Of a DNA stretch of 64,000 bases, positions 49,401-62,639 are shown one piece after another (the stretch's first letter is position 1; the number at the start of each line of letters is the position of its first letter). The notes beneath the pieces are model-generated. The model saw nothing but the letters and a program-made list of their open reading frames with translations, was not told the DNA's origin and ran no database searches. The translations under genes were made by a program, and so were the position numbers. Source of the stretch: Hirundichthys speculiger (Eukaryota > Chordata > Actinopteri > Beloniformes > Exocoetidae); assembly GCA_018398805.1 (NCBI GenBank), contig JAGFBZ010001180.1, positions 310,001 to 374,000 on the forward strand, written 5' to 3'.

Positions 49401-51880
49401 CCTGCTACCGTCCTCGGCGTGGAGTCACATCAGCGCCAGATTTATCACCAAATACAAACAACAACTAAAGAAACGGGTTAATGTTTCCCTTCTGCTCTTT
49501 AGGTTGCTGGTTATCACGTGAAGCCAAAAACTGAACTTTGTCTCAGAAATCCATTTATGTTCGGCAACCATTTTCCCTCGGTTTAATGTCACTGCGAATT
49601 GAAGAGAAATGTTTGTATTTATGTACATGTTGACATTTTGGATGCTACACTGGGAACCCCATTTCTAGATCATTGGAAGGGGATGTGCATTTTATCTAAC
49701 AGACACACACACACACACAGCAGTGGAAGATATGATCTAATGGATAATCTCTGGGCATGCCTTTCTGGTGATTTGGACTGGTTTTGTATAATGTTTGACA
49801 TTTTGATTTCACGACCGACATGCTGTGATTTTTTTTTTTTTTTGGACCAATGATGAAAGCGTTGTGTTCTTTTATTTCCTTTTAAATTCTCCTGCACATG
49901 CTGCCGTGGTTGAGCACATGGTGCAGCACCTGCAATAATGTTCTTATGCTTCTCAAAACTTTATCATGTTAGGGTTTTTGAGATAACTTCTTTGTTACTG
50001 AACCATTCTTAGAATCAAAATCATTTCCCCTCTGGCGTGTCATGCTGTCTTTTCCGTGCCACACACACTGCGCTGAAGCCTTGCTTTTCTCGGGACAAGC
50101 CTTGTGATCCAGTTGAGCAGGGAGCCAATGATAAGTCACTCAAGTCACACTCTCGTCCCTCTAATGAGCAAAGATTCCCGTGGAAGCCACATTCAAGACA
50201 GCATGGGAGCTCTCCAACACACACACACACACAAGTAAATGCGTCTCGAGTGCACACAAAGACCTTCAGTGGGGTGAAATCCAGAGGATTGGAACCAAAG
50301 TCCGGTCTGCCTTTGAATAACTTTAAAAGGTCTCATGGTGTTTGGATTGAAGAAGGAGGAGGAAATTGATGTGTGTGTCTTTGTGTGAGTGTACAGTTTG
50401 AGAGGGGAATCAGCTTGTTGGACCAGAGAGGGAGCCGTCATCAAAATCTCCCCTGGACTATCTTAGTCCCTCAGCCCTCTACTTAAAACCAAGAGTGGCA
50501 AAAAAAAAAAAAAAAAAGGATAAAGAGAGGAGGGAAAAAGACAGAGAGACATGGCGGGGAAGATGGTGAGTGAGAGGAACAGCAGTGTGGAAACCCCTCA
50601 GCGTGTGTGCAACCTCTCTCCCATCGTGCGGTGCAGCAGGCTGCCCCACTCAGCTTATTTAAAGCAAGTGTGTGTTAGCACACGTATGTGTGTGTGTTTC
50701 TTTTACATATGTCCTTGAAAAGAACCCCCTTGGCTCTGCAGATCCCTGCTGCCACTGGAGAACATTTGACAAGCAGCAGGGTCTTGTTAGAGCGCTGTCA
50801 AATTAAAGGTGTGTGTGCGTGTGTGTGTGTGTGAGAGAGAAGGCTTGTGAATGTGTATGTATGTTTCAGAGGCCCTATTCAGAGCCCTGTCAAATTAAAA
50901 CTACCAAACAAACTGTGTGTCACACAGACAGGCAGAGTCCCGCGTATGATGGCAGAGGTAGGCTTAAAGCTGCTTTGTCTGCCCTTGCGTTCCTGTGTGG
51001 AAGAATAAAATACTTTTCAGTTGGTGTCTTTTTTTCCATATGCATCTTTAATGGATAAAACAAACACATACATTGTTTTTAGGGCTTTAACAGCACTGAT
51101 GTGCACATGCATTTTACCTCAGCATACTGAAGACTCCACTTGAAAGTTCTCCTGATTATACAGCACTTATACTGAAGCTTTTGAAATTTAACCAATCTGT
51201 TACATTGCACAAGTGAAAACAAATACATGCAATCTGTGGATATGTTGTTCAGTTCAATTCAAAAATTCATGAAACTCTGAGGAAGGTAGAATGGATATCA
51301 AATGATGAATGATGATTAAAACACAAGGGAGAGCTGCAGGTCTCCTGCAGGTGGGGGTCCGACACAGATATATACGCAGGCAGTCTTTATGTATGGACGC
51401 TGCATCATTTATAGGATATCCAACTGTGCGTGTTGCTGTGTTTGGGATGACTCACAACCTGTTTCTGCATCTTTGATGTATAAATATATATTACTAAACA
51501 TCAGCGCAAGACAAATTTTACAAAGTGGAGCCTTTTTTATTGGCTCCTCACATATATAAGGGTTGGAATTAGCGACCCCCCCCCCAACCGCAGATTCGAG
51601 ACCTCACAGAGGCAAGAAATTGCAACATGGGAAAACTGGGTTTATTGTTATTTTTTTCCCATAATCGTTTCTACTTGTTCGTCTGATTTTATTTGATCTT
51701 TTCTTGTTGCTAAAAATAAATAAATAAATAAATTGAAACATATAAAGGCCACTGACAGACAGATTTCAAGATAATGATACTTTGAAGATTTGAACAGGTA
51801 CATTAGTCTGCTTGATTTAAATGAGGAGAATAAAAGGGAGCACCAGTGGAAGACGAGCTTCCTTGCATCAATTATCTATA
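43480..51880. other. Intergenic region, left part of the gene desert
   Basis: No exon-like or domain-bearing frame on either strand. CA/GT microsatellites occur at about 49702-49719, 50220-50232 and 50815-50833, with A-runs at 44982-44992 and 50502-50518. The sequence near 48,560-48,800 is unique-looking and motif-rich and could be regulatory. ATGGCGGGGAAGATG followed by gtgagt at 50,551-50,571 looks like a tiny first exon but has no partner. Confidence 0.5.
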
Positions 51881-51884
51881 CCTG

Positions 51885-52202
51885 CTTCTTCTTATTCAAG
51901 GTCACGGGGGTCTCTCCCAGCTGTCCGTGGGTGAAGGGGAGGGGCACATCACCGAAGGGTCTCCAGTCTGTTGCAGGTCCACATATAGACAACCACACAC
52001 ACTTACAGGCAATTTAAACTCTCCAGTCGACCTATCATGAATGTTTTTGGACTGTGGAAACTGGAAAGTACCCAGAGAAAACCCCCACAAGCAAAGGGGA
52101 AAGTATGAGAACTCCACATAGAAAGTATCCAGCCGAGATTTGAACGAGGAACCTTCTAGCTGTGAGACAACAATGCTATCCACCAAGCCACCGTGCTGCC
52201 CT
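51885..52202 (-). mobile_element. tRNA-headed SINE copy, minus orientation
   Basis: Read on the minus strand it starts CAGGGCAGCACGGTGGCTTGG and contains the same body as the copy at 53,031 ('tttggactgtgg', 'ctccacatagaaag', 'gacaaccacacaca' on plus). The tRNA-like head retains a box A-like TGGCTTGGTGG and a decayed box B. The 3' end is less clear, and no target duplication was found. Confidence 0.7.
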
Positions 52203-53016
52203 GCATTAATACAAGCTTGAATAAACAAGGCTAGAGGTGGATGAGCAATTTTAGAAAGTCATTTTTTTTTTAAATCTCTAATGAGAAAAAAGTACTTTGA
52301 CAAAACTAAGAACTTGACAGATGGATTTAATCATTAGCAGAACTACCTTCCTAATCATTTTCTATATGATGTTATCGGTCTAACATCATTACAACAACAC
52401 TTCACTTCATTGCGGTTTGCAGGCATTCTTTCAAACACAGCTCTCTGTTGAGGTCTAGTCATCACAACATCGAGTCTCTTCCTTTTCAGTCATTCTTTTG
52501 TAGATCTGCTGATGTGCTTCTTATCATTGTCTTACCGGAACCCCCATCTTTAGTTTTCGGATACATGGCCTTCGCCTTTAACTCTGGAATACTCTGGAAT
52601 ATACAGAGGAGTTCACAGCTGGCGTACGTCCCAAGGGCATTGTACCAGAAGTCTTGTGGTTTGCTCTGATGCAACCTTCCAAACCTAAAGGCCATATGAA
52701 TCATTATTAACCTGACATGACTGGTGCTGAAGATGAGCCAAGAACAGACAGGTGGCAGGCAGATGCAGACAAGTCAATCAAAGAAGAAAAAAAAAAGTTG
52801 ATTTCAAGTGAAAGCAGTTGGGGACAATAAAAGTCAACTGAAAGAATTCACATCACAGTGAGCTTTAGATCTTTTACCCAGATCACGTCTCTTGTATTGC
52901 CTTCTAGATGTTAAACTAAGCTAAATGGCCGATAGATCTTGATATATATTTAGCTTTTAGATTCCCTCTGCAAGAAAGCAAAGGAAGACTTTAAAAAAAA
53001 AGGAAAAAAGAAAATC

Positions 53017-53398
53017 AAATATTGCAACCAGGGCAGCACTGGTGGCTTGGTGGTCACCAAGAAGGTTCCTGGTTCGAACCTTGGCAGGGGTCCTTTCTGT
53101 GTGGAGTTTGCATGTTCTCCCTGTACTTGTGTGGGTTTCCTCCAGGTACTCCGGCTTCCTCCCACAGTCCAAAAACATGCATGTCAGGTTAATTGATGGT
53201 TCTAAATTGCCCGTAGGAGTGATTGTGAGTGTGCGTAGTTATTCGTCTATATATGGCCCTGTGATGAACTGGCAAACCTGTCCAGGGTGGACCCCTGTCT
53301 TTCACCTGAAGAGATCTGGGATAGACTCTAGCAGATTCCGTGACCCTGCAGAGGATTAAGCGGGCAAAGATGACGGATGGATGGAAATATTGCAACCA
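53017..53398 (+). mobile_element. tRNA-headed SINE with 14-bp target duplication
   Basis: The element spans 53031-53384 (354 bp), with perfect 14-bp repeats AAATATTGCAACCA at 53017-53030 and 53385-53398, the sign of LINE-driven retrotransposition. The head has a box A-like TGGCTTGGTGG and a clear box B GGTTCGAACC. The body contains the common fish words 'tggagtttgcatgttctccc' and 'cccacagtccaaaaacatgc', and the tail is GGATGGATGG. Confidence 0.88.
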
Positions 53399-54004
53399 AA
53401 AAGAGGTCAAAATCACAGGTGTTGCTCAGGTGTAGTTGTAGATTCTGGAGTGGTATAACCTTGGAGTAGGGGTCAAAGTCAGCCATTAAATAGTGAGCTT
53501 AATCAATATACCAGTTTGCACCAGTATCACAAGCCTGCTGCATTTTTTCATATTGTGCACTACAGAGGTAGTGTTAGTTTTAACTTTGCCTCCATTAGCA
53601 AAATGCTATGATTTATGAAGTCGAAAGTTTTTTTTTTCTTTATCTTGCAGCAGGGAAGCCGATTCATCTTAAAGAGCGATGAGGGGAGGTTGCTCTCTAT
53701 GCAAAACGCATTAAAGCTAAATGAGGAGTCTATTACTCAAATCTGGCTGATAATACGTTAGCTAAAGATCCCTGGCCGCTAACTAAGTAGATTAAGATAT
53801 GTCATTGCCACCACGACCAAGATCACAACAGTACGCTTACTTATGTTCCCGGAGGTACAAACACACACACTTAAAAAGTAATGTATGCCATCGTTAGATA
53901 CGGTGCATTCAGCTATAGTTCACACGTACGCACATTTGGATGGACTGTTGGTCAATTAGTCCCACAGTTTTTCCACAGTGAAACATACACACAGTCTTAG
54001 GAGT

Positions 54005-54024
54005 GCACACACACACACACACAC
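54005..54024. repeat. CA dinucleotide microsatellite
   Basis: A pure CA run. Similar runs occur at about 57146-57170 and, as GT, at about 60904-60920. All are in non-coding DNA. Confidence 0.8.
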
Positions 54025-55879
54025 TTAACACCCTCAGTACTTATCCACGTACAGTTTCCCTGCCAGCTCACTTCATAGAATAAATTCTGTCCTCTCCGCC
54101 TACTCTGTTGTGCATATGTGCGAGGAATGCACTGGGGACTCATAGGGAGGCCATGTTTGTATCAACACAGACAATTCATCATGGCTTGATTAACATACAA
54201 GATTTTATCTCCCCCTTTCCCTCTCGCTTTCCGCGTGACGGCCCTGCGGTGATAATTACAAATAATTTATTCTTACCGGTTAATTAACCAATATCCTTTA
54301 CACAGAGTCCTGGAAATACAGGAAACATTTTGTGTAAAGCTAAATTGGTTGGCTATGCCATAATTCCTCAAAAGATTTGTTCACATGCAGAAGCTCCGAG
54401 GTTTTATCTCAATAAAAGTCAGTTAGCAGTTGCATGCTCTGGAGCACACAAGCAGGGGGAAATTAAACAAACAAACACAAAACATTATATTAGGTAAATC
54501 TAATGCAGCTTCATATTTACTTCATCATTTGCATGTGTGCACAATGCAAATGTGACACAGATGGCTGTTATGATCTTTGTCTTTTCAAGCCACAAGCCAT
54601 AACCTTCAGTGGCTACCCAAATAAGTAATTCAAGGCAAGTTGTGTCCCTTTTTGTGACCACTGTGAATCAGTCAAGAGTGGGTGTGAGGCCCAGCTGCAG
54701 ACAGTTGATGGCCCAGGGCACACATCAATGTCCACATCATTCCAGACCTTGGAGCTAGTTGACCTGTGCTGAGCCTGTCTTGTTTCCAACGGCCGTTTGT
54801 TACTAATTAATGGACTGGAGCCCATTCTCCCGCGCTGAGTGCAACACAAACCACATGCATTAAACATGAACATGCCTTCATCTGCCGCCGCTGCTAGGGA
54901 GACAAAAAGGTGGGGTCAGAGAGCGAGAAAGTGGGGACACGTACCGGAAACATTTCAGATGAGAGAAAAGAAGAGGGAAAGAGGATGAAACTTTTAAGAC
55001 AAGTGTGCACATAGATGGGTTGGAAAATTTGTAGTAATTTGTAGTAATAATTATTATCAAGAGATAAGCTCTTTATAGTTACATTAATTATGAGATTGGA
55101 TCTTTCTACAAGTGGTACTGGTCCCAAAAAAACAAGACTTTACTACAGCTATTCCGGCAGCCATGAATCAGTAAAAGTTGTATGTACGAAGGCACATTAT
55201 TGGCGGAAAAAAGTCCTCGTTATCATGTTCTTTCTGGGAGGCAGCTGTAATGTCAGTAAATGTTACCACCTCATATTCATCCTCAGCCACTGAAGTGTCT
55301 TCCTGTTCATGGTCAGATTCAGCAGACTTTACATACTGTATTTTAATCCATTATCAGTAACAGCATTAGAAGGTCCAGAAAATTAATGCATCTGTTCAAT
55401 CTGCACACTGGCAACATTATAAGTAAGTTTTCCTTTGATACATATATTCTCCACAGTGTTACCTCTAATGAGCCAGATGAACCTTCATCCCAAGAGAAAA
55501 AAATTATGGCTAGCTGTTCAGATATTGACAGACGTAGAGACATAGTCCTGGTGTTATAGAAATTATACTTGTGGTGAGACCGAAATAAAATGATGACAAA
55601 CGAATGAAGCAGCCTTACGGACTCCTTGAAGTGCGACCAAGAGTAGAGGCTAAGCAAGGCTTTTAAAGAAAGATAGCCAGAGGAAAACATAAATAAGAAC
55701 AGGGCTTAAGGCCGTTTCCCAGAGAAGTTGGCACTATCACTAATATAGCAAAATTATATGAAGTGCTGAGCAGGCCAGATCATCCTGATGTAGATTAAAC
55801 AATCAGTAAGGCCTCAGCAAATATGAAAAATAAAATCATGAAGAATAAGAATGAAAATATCCTCCTTTTGATTGGTCAT

Positions 55880-56200
55880 AATAGAGCGGTAACCTTCCCA
55901 CTTTCGCATTGAAGCTCATCCAGGAAGTACGTGTTGTTGCAGTTCCCCTGCTGACCACTAGGTGCTGGCTCCAGCGCTTCTTTCGCTCCAGTAGTGACAC
56001 ATGAAATGAGGATGTTTGGGAAAAATGAAAACCTATCTCCATTTTGGCTGCTCCCCATTTGGAGTTGCCAACAGCGGAGTGGATCCACATTAGAAACTTG
56101 GCACAGGTTTTACACTGGAACAAAGCAAATCAGGATTCAAACCTGGGACCTCCTATATGGTAGGTGACAGCACTACCACTAAACCAGTGGGGAAGCCCTC
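55880..56200 (-). mobile_element. tRNA-derived SINE, minus orientation
   Basis: On the minus strand, starting near 56,195, a tRNA-like head reads CCACTGGTTTAGTGGTAGTG (box A-like) and then CCCAGGTTTGAATCC (box B-like), followed by an unrelated body to about 55,880. The two boxes have tRNA-Gly-like spacing, but the downstream half does not fold as a tRNA. I take it as a SINE and not a working tRNA gene. The ends are approximate. Confidence 0.6.
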
Positions 56201-59200
56201 AGGAAAAATAAAAAGTAAGGAATATAAAGTAATATTAATGACTGTGCTGGCTTAGCAGAAGCTAAGCACGGAAGCTAGGCCAGCTAAAAACAGCTAACTG
56301 GTGGCCATGTTCCAGCTGGCATGTTCCCGCTTCTTTGCAACATGGCGCCGAGGAGTTCAGGCTAAACGGGCTTCAAATGCTCTCTGTACAAACGTCTGGG
56401 TCACGTGACTGGATGTTGTTCCAGTATTTACAGTCAATGGTCACAACTGATAAAAGCAACTTCACTACAACATTCATCCTCAACATGAGAAGGGAAATGC
56501 ATTTTGCTTTTTTTTTTCTATAAATGGGCATCTCATCAATTCTCCATTGGAAATTTGGTAAAATCCTGTTGGTGTAAAAATCACAAAAAAATAAATAAAG
56601 TTAAATAAAGTAATTAAACAAAATATGTAGGTAATTTCTTTAAGACTGAAACCCCGGGTCCTGGTACCAACACAAATTTACATTTCATAATCATGCTCGT
56701 GTCACTGTTCTTCTCAACTAATTAAAGGTAATATTAATGAGTAAAGGGAATATTTCCAACTGTTGAATGTGAGTGTTTCCAACTCCATCATCCGATTGCA
56801 TGAACTGTTAATGTTGAGCCAACACTAAAAGATTTAGAAAACAGTTTTTGTCAATTTCGGAGCCATATTAAAAAAAAAACTGGTAAAAATAGACATATCT
56901 TTAAAAAGTAATAGAAACGAACAGGAAGAGTTCTAATTGTGCTAAAATACCTAAAAAAGTAAATATTTCAGGACAAACAGCAGGACTTGTCAAGTCGCCG
57001 CTGAAACCATTCTCACTATCACAATTCTGGATTGAGTTTATTTGGCATGAAAACATTCAGGATCTCAGAGAAGAGCCTTTCAAAAGATTAGACATGTCCT
57101 TTAAGACTGAAAGCGTCCTTGCTGGCCATCATGAGACACATGAATGCACACACACACACACACACACACATACACGCATACACATTGTAACACACGCTAA
57201 TGCATAAATTGCCATTATGTGAGCCGCTACCGGTGGCAGAAGCACCCCCACCAAGATCACCTCGGCTGACAAAAGTTAATTTGCACTAATGATGTTTTAC
57301 TCCTCTCATTACCCTAAATCATCTCCTTCCCTTGCCCACCCTCCCTTCACTGGAGAGGGGGGGCGGAGATACAAATACAAAGGTGCAGAGAGAGACGTGT
57401 TGAAAGAGGAACGTGGAGCGGAAGAGCCAAAGTAAAATAAGTGAGCCCCAGTGAGATACGCGGTGGCTGAGAGAGCAGTCAGCAATTTGTAGTTGTTATT
57501 GTTGTGGATGAAGCTGGCTTGAACTCTTCTAAACTGCTCTCCCACGAGAGATTGCTAAATATTTAACACCCTTGTATAATTATCAAAGCTACATTCTGGG
57601 AAGCTTTTGATGGAAGCCATGCACACTCGCAGATGTCTTCACTGTACAGCACGCTGCAGTTGTATTTATGTTGGAGGCTTAAGTGGTGGACTCTCTAATG
57701 ATAACAGAGTCCAAGTTTAACAAGCGGGGAGTGTTTAATGTGTAAATTAGGTTTTTATAATCCGAGTTTGAGCATTATGGTTTATGAGGGGAGTAAAGAG
57801 AGGAGTGTTTTGTGTTGCTTTGCCAAACTTCTCGCGCGTCACAGTTACTGTTCCTGTGGTGGCCCATTGCAGAGACAACGTTACAGTAATGTGTGTGTGC
57901 TTGTATTTACCTCTGCAGGGAGAGAGAAATCTCTACATCTCTACAAAGTTATATTTTTAGCTGAAGAGATTTGTGTTTCTGACCATTAAGAAATTGCCTG
58001 CTCTTTGAGGTAACAGTAAAGTTCAAAATGGACAATAATGCACGTGTACTGCACCATAAAGAGAAAAAAAAAGACTTAAACAATCTATTAATATTTCATT
58101 CTTCCAACATTTCTGGCTACCACACATGCAGCTGCATTACTGTTTGTGATGTAGTTTGGCTACAGCATGTAGTTTATCTTCCTTTCTAGATTAACCTTTA
58201 TTTTTTTGTTGCCTTTATGAAGCCTCTGACTTTTATTAGTTTAGTTTTTCTTTACCACATCTCCTGCTTTGTGTTAGCCAGTTTTCTTTAATTGCTATCT
58301 TATTTTGAAATTGTTATTTTTTTCTGTGTGTTGGATTCTTGCATGACTTCACCTGATTGTCCTCTGTCTTGATTGTTAACACCTCTGTCTTGTCAGCCAC
58401 TGTGTCTTTATAGTAGCCATTTCTCAATAACAAGTGCGCTAAATTTGGACTTGTGTACAAGTTGTACAAGTACAACTCGGTTCTTTTACTCCTTTCTCAC
58501 TGGCCATTACTTCCATTCGTTGAAGTGCATTATGGGATACTTTGTCATCTCAAGTCTACACAGGTCTCCACTAGATGCGTCCTTGATAAAAATGTGTGCC
58601 GCAAGAACACATTCCTGGTTTTCGACTGTACTTGACTTGATGTGTACTTTGAATTGGAACTAGCTGATGACAAGTACACAAAGTACAGAAGTACAGACAA
58701 ATGCATATATCGAGAAACAGCTATCGACCTACTTTGCCTGCTTCAGTTGTGATTCCCCACCCTGCTCGCCTTTGTTTTAGTAGCATTTTTGATTTGACAA
58801 AGCAAACAACTCCATCATTGATTACTTATTCTTTCCAGTCCTCTGCATTTTGATCAGATCCTGCTAACTTGACACAAGTGGAGTGAATGACTTTAGGAGA
58901 GACAGATGTCCCATGTTGGAAGCCACTGAAGAGGTGTAGTTCCAGTGACAGCCACTAGGTGCTGCTTCCCAACATCTCTGGCTTCAACATTTTTTTCTCA
59001 AAAGTAATATTGGGGATCTTACATCCAATCTGTTTGATCAGTCTACTTCTGTAAACAATTTCAATAATTAACAGATTTTAGACCTTCAAGAAATGTATTT
59101 TGTATCATTGTCTACTTCCATCCACATGTCACGATATGGTAATTCCAAGATAGATCAAAAATGCTGAACTTGAGGCTTAAAAACAGTGGGTAACATCATA

Positions 59201-61187
59201 GTGGTTAAAGCTTACTGCATTTAGTGTATAGGAATAATTTGGTCTGGTGGTTTTATAAAATATGATGTTTAGCTGCTCACAGGAAAAACCTTTGCAGAGG
59301 TTGACTCAATCATTTGAATCTGGACACTAAGTCAATTCAGAACTAGGAAAAATAAATCTTTTTTTTTTTCACTTATAGTTTTTCAGGTTGTAATTGAATT
59401 TTTGAAGAATATAAAGTTTCAAATAAGATTAAGATGTGTAGGATGTGTAGACTCATGATGTAGAGTTTTCAAGATAAATATTTGGTTCTTTAATAGAAGG
59501 CTGATAATGGAGGTATGCATTTAAGACTAAAGTGAAAAAAATTTACCTTTGCTCCCTGAAACATTTCAGCAAGTGTCAATCACCAATTACCACACAAATC
59601 TGTCAGGCAATGGAGGGAGTTATAAAAAAATAAAAAAAAAACATTCATGGTTATGATTGATAGCTACACTATTCAGGAAATTAATTCTTTATTCTATGTC
59701 CTTTGAAAGAAAGATATGGAACCAAGGCGGATACTCTTAAACTCTATTACATTTTCTTTTTACTTTGCAGCTGATGTCATCCACTGCAATCAACTGCTGT
59801 TTCCACTCAATACCGTCACAAATTAAAAGGCTTGTTCTTTGTTCTCAAGCTCACATGGAAAATTAGTCAGTATTGACTGAAGGAGTCCTGGATCATGGGA
59901 ATCACATACGTAAACTGTATGGATTTCACTTTTACAGTAAAGCAGCACTCCCGAGAGTTTGAAGACAATGTACTTCAGACAAAGTTATGTGCCACCGACC
60001 CTTCCCTCACATCAACTCTGAAACCTCGCAGTCATTAGCAGCCGATTGATGAGGGGGAATGGTATTAGTCTGAAAACATTTGCAGCTCATCTTGAGAAGA
60101 AGCCATTTTTACAATTGGTTTAAGGGGTTATGGATGTGCGTCTGTTCTGTTTGAAATAGGCAATGTTCATTTTTTATGTGTAATTGTTTCTGGAGGAGGC
60201 TTTTAGAGAGAGATGATTTACGATTCTATTAGAATCTTTCCTTTTCTTTTCTGAAGAAACATGGTTCTTTTGTCTTTTGACTCTTTTGTGTGACTGTTAT
60301 GAAGGACAAAGTGAAATTTTGGAGGCAACTTTTATTGTTTGAATAGAAAACTATTTCAAATATTACATGCAGGTTGTTCTACAATATTAGTGTTTTAATG
60401 CAGTGGCAAATGCCAAATATGTACTTAAAGGGGAAAGACTGTTTCTTTTACAACGATAATAAAATGACCGATAGAACATAAGGGTGATGATCTCACACAC
60501 GATTGTTGTCTTTGGTAATGCTCATCACCATCTGCCCTCTTTGATGATACTCACAGTGCGTAAAAGGCCTTGAAGAGGTTTTCTTTTTGTTGTCTGCTCA
60601 TATCAGTTTCACCTCCATCATCATTCTGTCAGTGGCCGCCAGCGCAATGGATGTCAGCCTGAATACAGCACTCTTTCTCTGCACAGCTGACACAAGCATG
60701 GGTTCAGTACCACGCGCGTATACATGACCAATGTAAGGTAGGGAGCATGTCATGTGGGTGATGATCAGTAGGTATGAGGGCGGTAAAGGATCAGGAACGG
60801 ACTTTCATGTTGGATCAAAGGGTTACATGACAACCAGGGAACAATTTCCTGCTTGATGGGAACATTGCTCAACTGGACAGCACAACATATCACACATGAT
60901 GTTTGTGTGTGTGTGTGTGTAGAAGAGAAAAAGATCTTCCCTGAAAACAGACAGCAACTAGAATCCAGGATGACGTGTTCTCTTCATCCTGTATAACACT
61001 GTCTGCTTACGGTTGCCATCTTCGTAACTTCCTTTCTCCAAGCACGAAAGTACATGTATGCATGCATTCAAGTTAGCTTGGACATGTGGATTTTTATTTT
61101 ATAACCCATCTGTTGGTCAACTGGACATTTCTTGGCCAGTCGGTAAAAACAAAACATAAGTCATTTGTTCTTTGTTTTGTCCTGCAG

Positions 61188-61306
61188 TGAAGATTTTCGC
61201 AGGGAAGGAAAGCTACAGCCGTGCAGCCCACCTCCATGTATCACTACACTCAGATCCCCACAGCCTACGGGAGGCTGTGGAACCACACGGACCAAACATA
61301 ATAAAG
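61188..61306 (+). other. Orphan exon-like segment
   Basis: A 119-bp segment stands between a strong acceptor (tttgttttgtcctgcag, ending 61187) and a donor (AAAG then gtaatt at 61307). One frame is open through the whole segment, but I recognise no domain in it, and no partner exon was found. It could be a non-coding exon, an exon of a gene beyond the window, or chance. Confidence 0.2.
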
Positions 61307-62242
61307 GTAATTTACTGCCGAGGCAAATTCCATAGCTCTGGGCCTCCATGCCATGTTAAACAGCCTGCTGACCTTTAGCGTCTGATTTCATAAAGAGGGA
61401 CACAATCCGATTAGGCTTGGACAGGAAAGGTCAAATGCACTGGCAGTTGTGGCGAATATTCAACCGCTAGCTGGCTGGAGACGTACAGGATGACCATCCC
61501 TGCGTGAGCTGCTGCCGCCTTCGTGCCTCATTGTGTGGGTGTGTGTGTGTACATGGGTGGCAGAGGTGGGGTCGGCTATGGTTGTTAGCCTTTGTGGCCT
61601 CTTGAGCCCTTAGCAAAAAGGGCAGCATATCTGACATGGGGGTGGCGCGCTCTCTTTTTATTTCCCAGTGACCACACTCACACACACGCACAAGCATTTA
61701 CACACACCAGGTGGCTTCTCACAGCTTTAACTGATAGCATCTTCAGCTAGATTGAGCCTTGAAATGCACCACTGTTCTGTGGCGGTTAAATGTCCCTTTT
61801 ACTCTTTTTCTTTTTGGCTACAGGGGTATGTGAATGTAACAGCACACTGTGAAGGCGTGGTCTTTACTGATGGTTTAAAACTCTGTTTGACAAGGTTTTG
61901 TTGTTGCCCAAGAGGACGTGAGTTACCCTAAAAAGTTTGTCTTGTCTTCTTTTTTTTCAGCTTAATCAGTTTCAACTTTCATTTGAAGGGAATTAGATAG
62001 TGACCAAGCAAAAAACGAAACAAAAGTACTAAAAACTGCAAATTTCCATTGCTCTGCCTTAAAGGAACAGTCAGGAGTTAAAACAACCCTATTGTCTATT
62101 GTCTAATTCATTAGGGACCAAATGACAGGAATCGAAGAAGTTCTGAAGTGAGAATGGAATATGTATTTGCAGCAAAATGGTAAATAATAAAAGCAATTCT
62201 AGCAACCAACATACGTGACAAACTGGTGCGTGGATAGGGTCC

Positions 62243-62639
62243 CTAAGGACTAGGGGTGTGAAAGAAAATTGATTTGGCAATATATTGGGATTTTCAGGCC
62301 GCCCAATATAATATCGATTTTTCAGCTCCTAATATCGATTTTTTACATTTAAATTGTTTAAAATTTAAATGTGCAAAAACACTAATAATAGACAATAAAT
62401 AGGTTGTTTTGAAGCAAATAGTTTTGACTCAATTTGTCCTCTGAATGATCAATATCATCTGATAAACATATACAGCAACTTGATTTTTCATCTCTTACTT
62501 TTAATTTTGATATTAACTGAGTAAATTATCGCAATATATCGTGATATCGCGATATCATGATAATATTGTATCGTGACCCAAGTATCATGATACATATTGT
62601 ATTGCGAGGTCCTTGCCAATACTCATCCCTACTAAGGAC
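62243..62639. mobile_element. hAT-type MITE with 8-bp target duplication
   Basis: The element spans 62251-62631 (381 bp) and is flanked by perfect CTAAGGAC repeats (62243-62250 and 62632-62639). The ends TAGGGGTGTG and ACTCATCCCTA are inverted with two mismatches. Inside are ATATCGATTTT and CGTGATATCGCGATATC words typical of fish hAT elements. No coding sequence. Confidence 0.88.

Larger units (their letters stand above)
54150..62242. other. Intergenic region, right part of the gene desert
   Basis: No gene supported. In vertebrates the neighbourhood of TMEM53 includes RNF220, whose surroundings are rich in conserved non-coding elements. Stretches with that texture (unique, TAATTA- and octamer-rich, few stops or repeats of known type) occur at about 54180-54340, 57190-57310, 57440-57780 and 59990-60130. 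I saw no RNF220 exon. SINE-like DNA occurs at 55,880-56,200 and other dispersed repeats near 56,230-56,460 and 58,910-59,000. Confidence 0.45.

Noticed and set aside
50551..50571. ATGGCGGGGAAGATG followed by gtgagt, like a tiny first exon
   Set aside because: No downstream exon joins in frame; the 61188 block would begin with TGA in that phase. Left as chance.
53041..53095. tRNA-like sequence with GGTTCGAACC
   Set aside because: It is the head of a SINE with a 14-bp target duplication, not a tRNA gene.
56105..56200. tRNA-like sequence on the minus strand
   Set aside because: Box A and box B are present, but the acceptor stem and 3' half do not close, and the sequence continues into a SINE body.
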